A DNA stretch of 14,672 nt from Ramlibacter sp. (GTDB lineage Bacteria > Pseudomonadota > Gammaproteobacteria > Burkholderiales > Burkholderiaceae_C). The stretch's first letter is position 1. Each line of letters opens with the position of its first letter. Positions 13,876 to 14,672 of this stretch are shown here, in pieces. The notes beneath the pieces are model-generated. The model searched no databases. It worked only from the letters and a program-made list of their open reading frames with translations, and was not told the DNA's origin. The stretch spans positions 1-14,672 of the forward strand of contig JAQGMT010000127.1 of NCBI GenBank assembly GCA_028292185.1. Direction: 5' to 3'. A program made the position numbers and the translations under genes.

Positions 13876-14672
13876 CAGAAGCGCGGCAGTTCCGGGTGCG
13901 GGATGCGGCCACCGCGCACGAGCATCTTTCCGTATTCGGCGCAGCGGGTCAAAGTGGGAATCACTTTCCCCGGATTGAGCAGGCCCTTGGCATCGAACGC
14001 GCGCTTGACGGCAAGCATCTGATCGAGTTCGCCGGCGCTGAACTGCACGCACATCGAGTTGAGCTTTTCCACGCCCACGCCGTGCTCGCCGGTCACGGTG
14101 CCGCCCATCGCGACGCTGGTCTCCAGGATGTCCGCGCCGAACAGTTCGGCGCGGTGCAACTGGTCGGCGTCGTTGGCGTCGAACAGGATCAGCGGATGCA
14201 GATTGCCGTCACCGGCGTGGAACACGTTGGCAACACCAAGGCCGTATTTTGCGGAGAGATCGCGGATCCGGGCCAAGGCCCGCGGCAACGCGCCGCGCGG
14301 GATGGTGCCGTCCATGCACAGATAATCCGGCGAAATCCGCCCGACGGCCGGAAACGCCGCCTTGCGGCCGGCCCAAAACAAGTTCCGCTCGGCTTCGGAG
14401 GTTGAAATCTGGCAAGAGGTCGAGCCGCAGCGAAGCGCGATTTTCTCGACCCTGTTGATCAGTTCATCGACCTCGACGCCGGGGCCGTCGAGTTCGATAA
14501 TCAACAGCGCCTCGACATCGAGCGGATAGCCGGCGCCGACGAAGGCCTCGGCCGCGTGGATCGCCGGCCGGTCCATGATCTCCAGCGCCGCCGGGATGAT
14601 CCCCGCGCCAATGATCGAGGCGACGCAGGCGCCCGCCGCCTCGGCCGTCCGGAAGCCGAGCAGCAGGGCGCG
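13875..14672 (-). CDS. glcD: GlcD-like FAD-linked oxidase, C-terminal part (truncated by window)
   Basis: The frame stays open to the right edge of the window, giving 265 residues of the C-terminal FAD-oxidase domain; the N-terminal FAD-binding domain lies outside. Visible motifs are FWAGRKAAFPAVGR, the metal-site segment VFHAGDGNLHP (about residues 150-160 of the fragment), GGTVTGEHGVG (about 190-200), KGLLNPGKVIP and a C-terminal PELPRF. These match the glycolate oxidase subunit GlcD, which oxidises glycolate to glyoxylate with GlcE and GlcF at the inner membrane. A D-lactate dehydrogenase of the same family cannot be excluded, because glcE and glcF would lie elsewhere. The frame passes through an internal ATG at 14576 that is not the true start, since conserved residues continue upstream of it. 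Confidence 0.88.
   Translation of the reverse strand, partial: RALLLGFRTAEAAGACVASIIGAGIIPAALEIMDRPAIHAAEAFVGAGYPLDVEALLIIELDGPGVEVDELINRVEKIALRCGSTSCQISTSEAERNLFWAGRKAAFPAVGRISPDYLCMDGTIPRGALPRALARIRDLSAKYGLGVANVFHAGDGNLHPLILFDANDADQLHRAELFGADILETSVAMGGTVTGEHGVGVEKLNSMCVQFSAGELDQMLAVKRAFDAKGLLNPGKVIPTLTRCAEYGKMLVRGGRIPHPELPRF

Noticed and set aside
13875..14672. Horizontal transfer of the glcD-like gene
   Set aside because: GC content and codon use look like the neighbours, no mobile element is adjacent, and the fragment is too short to judge.

Overview
The window is 14.7 kb of GC-rich, tightly packed bacterial chromosome. Gene content and order (pyk, fba, purC, a co-chaperone thioredoxin, purE, purK, sua5, and later tsaB, rimI, udg) and protein wording suggest a betaproteobacterium of the order Burkholderiales, probably Comamonadaceae. 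This placement comes from recognising families, not from a database search. I see no phage, insertion sequence, CRISPR array, tRNA or rRNA, and no gap above 300 bases without a gene.

Layout. 1-2641: the end of pyruvate kinase, a convergent PAP2-type membrane phosphatase that shares its stop tetranucleotide with pyk, then class II fructose-bisphosphate aldolase. 2638-7200: purC, which appears to start at a CTG codon overlapping the aldolase stop, a convergent CnoX-like thioredoxin, then a compact purE-purK-sua5 run with overlapping or nearly abutting ends. 7234-10121: an envelope block with two related SGNH/GDSL lipoproteins on opposite strands flanking an OmpW-type porin. The plus-strand copy has lost the catalytic Ser, Asn and His. 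The minus-strand copy keeps them and probably forms an operon with ompW behind a perfect 9-bp inverted repeat. 10245-11905: dacB (PBP4) followed by a SemiSWEET transporter, closed by a hairpin terminator. 11959-13861: tsaB-rimI-udg with two ATGA overlaps. 13875-14672: the C-terminal half of a GlcD-type FAD oxidase, converging on udg and cut by the window edge.

How the genes work together. pyk and fba belong to central carbon metabolism. purC, purE and purK cover three consecutive de novo purine steps (purK and purE make CAIR, purC makes SAICAR). sua5 and tsaB both serve tRNA t6A formation, although they sit in different operons. dacB, ompW, the two lipoproteins and the PAP2 phosphatase act in the envelope.

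Most of the region is ordinary core genome. The points most worth a second look are the CTG start of purC, the catalytically dead GDSL lipoprotein paired with an intact one around ompW, the palindromic operator candidate at 10140-10159, and the probable leaderless promoter of dacB. I found no convincing new multi-gene defence or mobile system.
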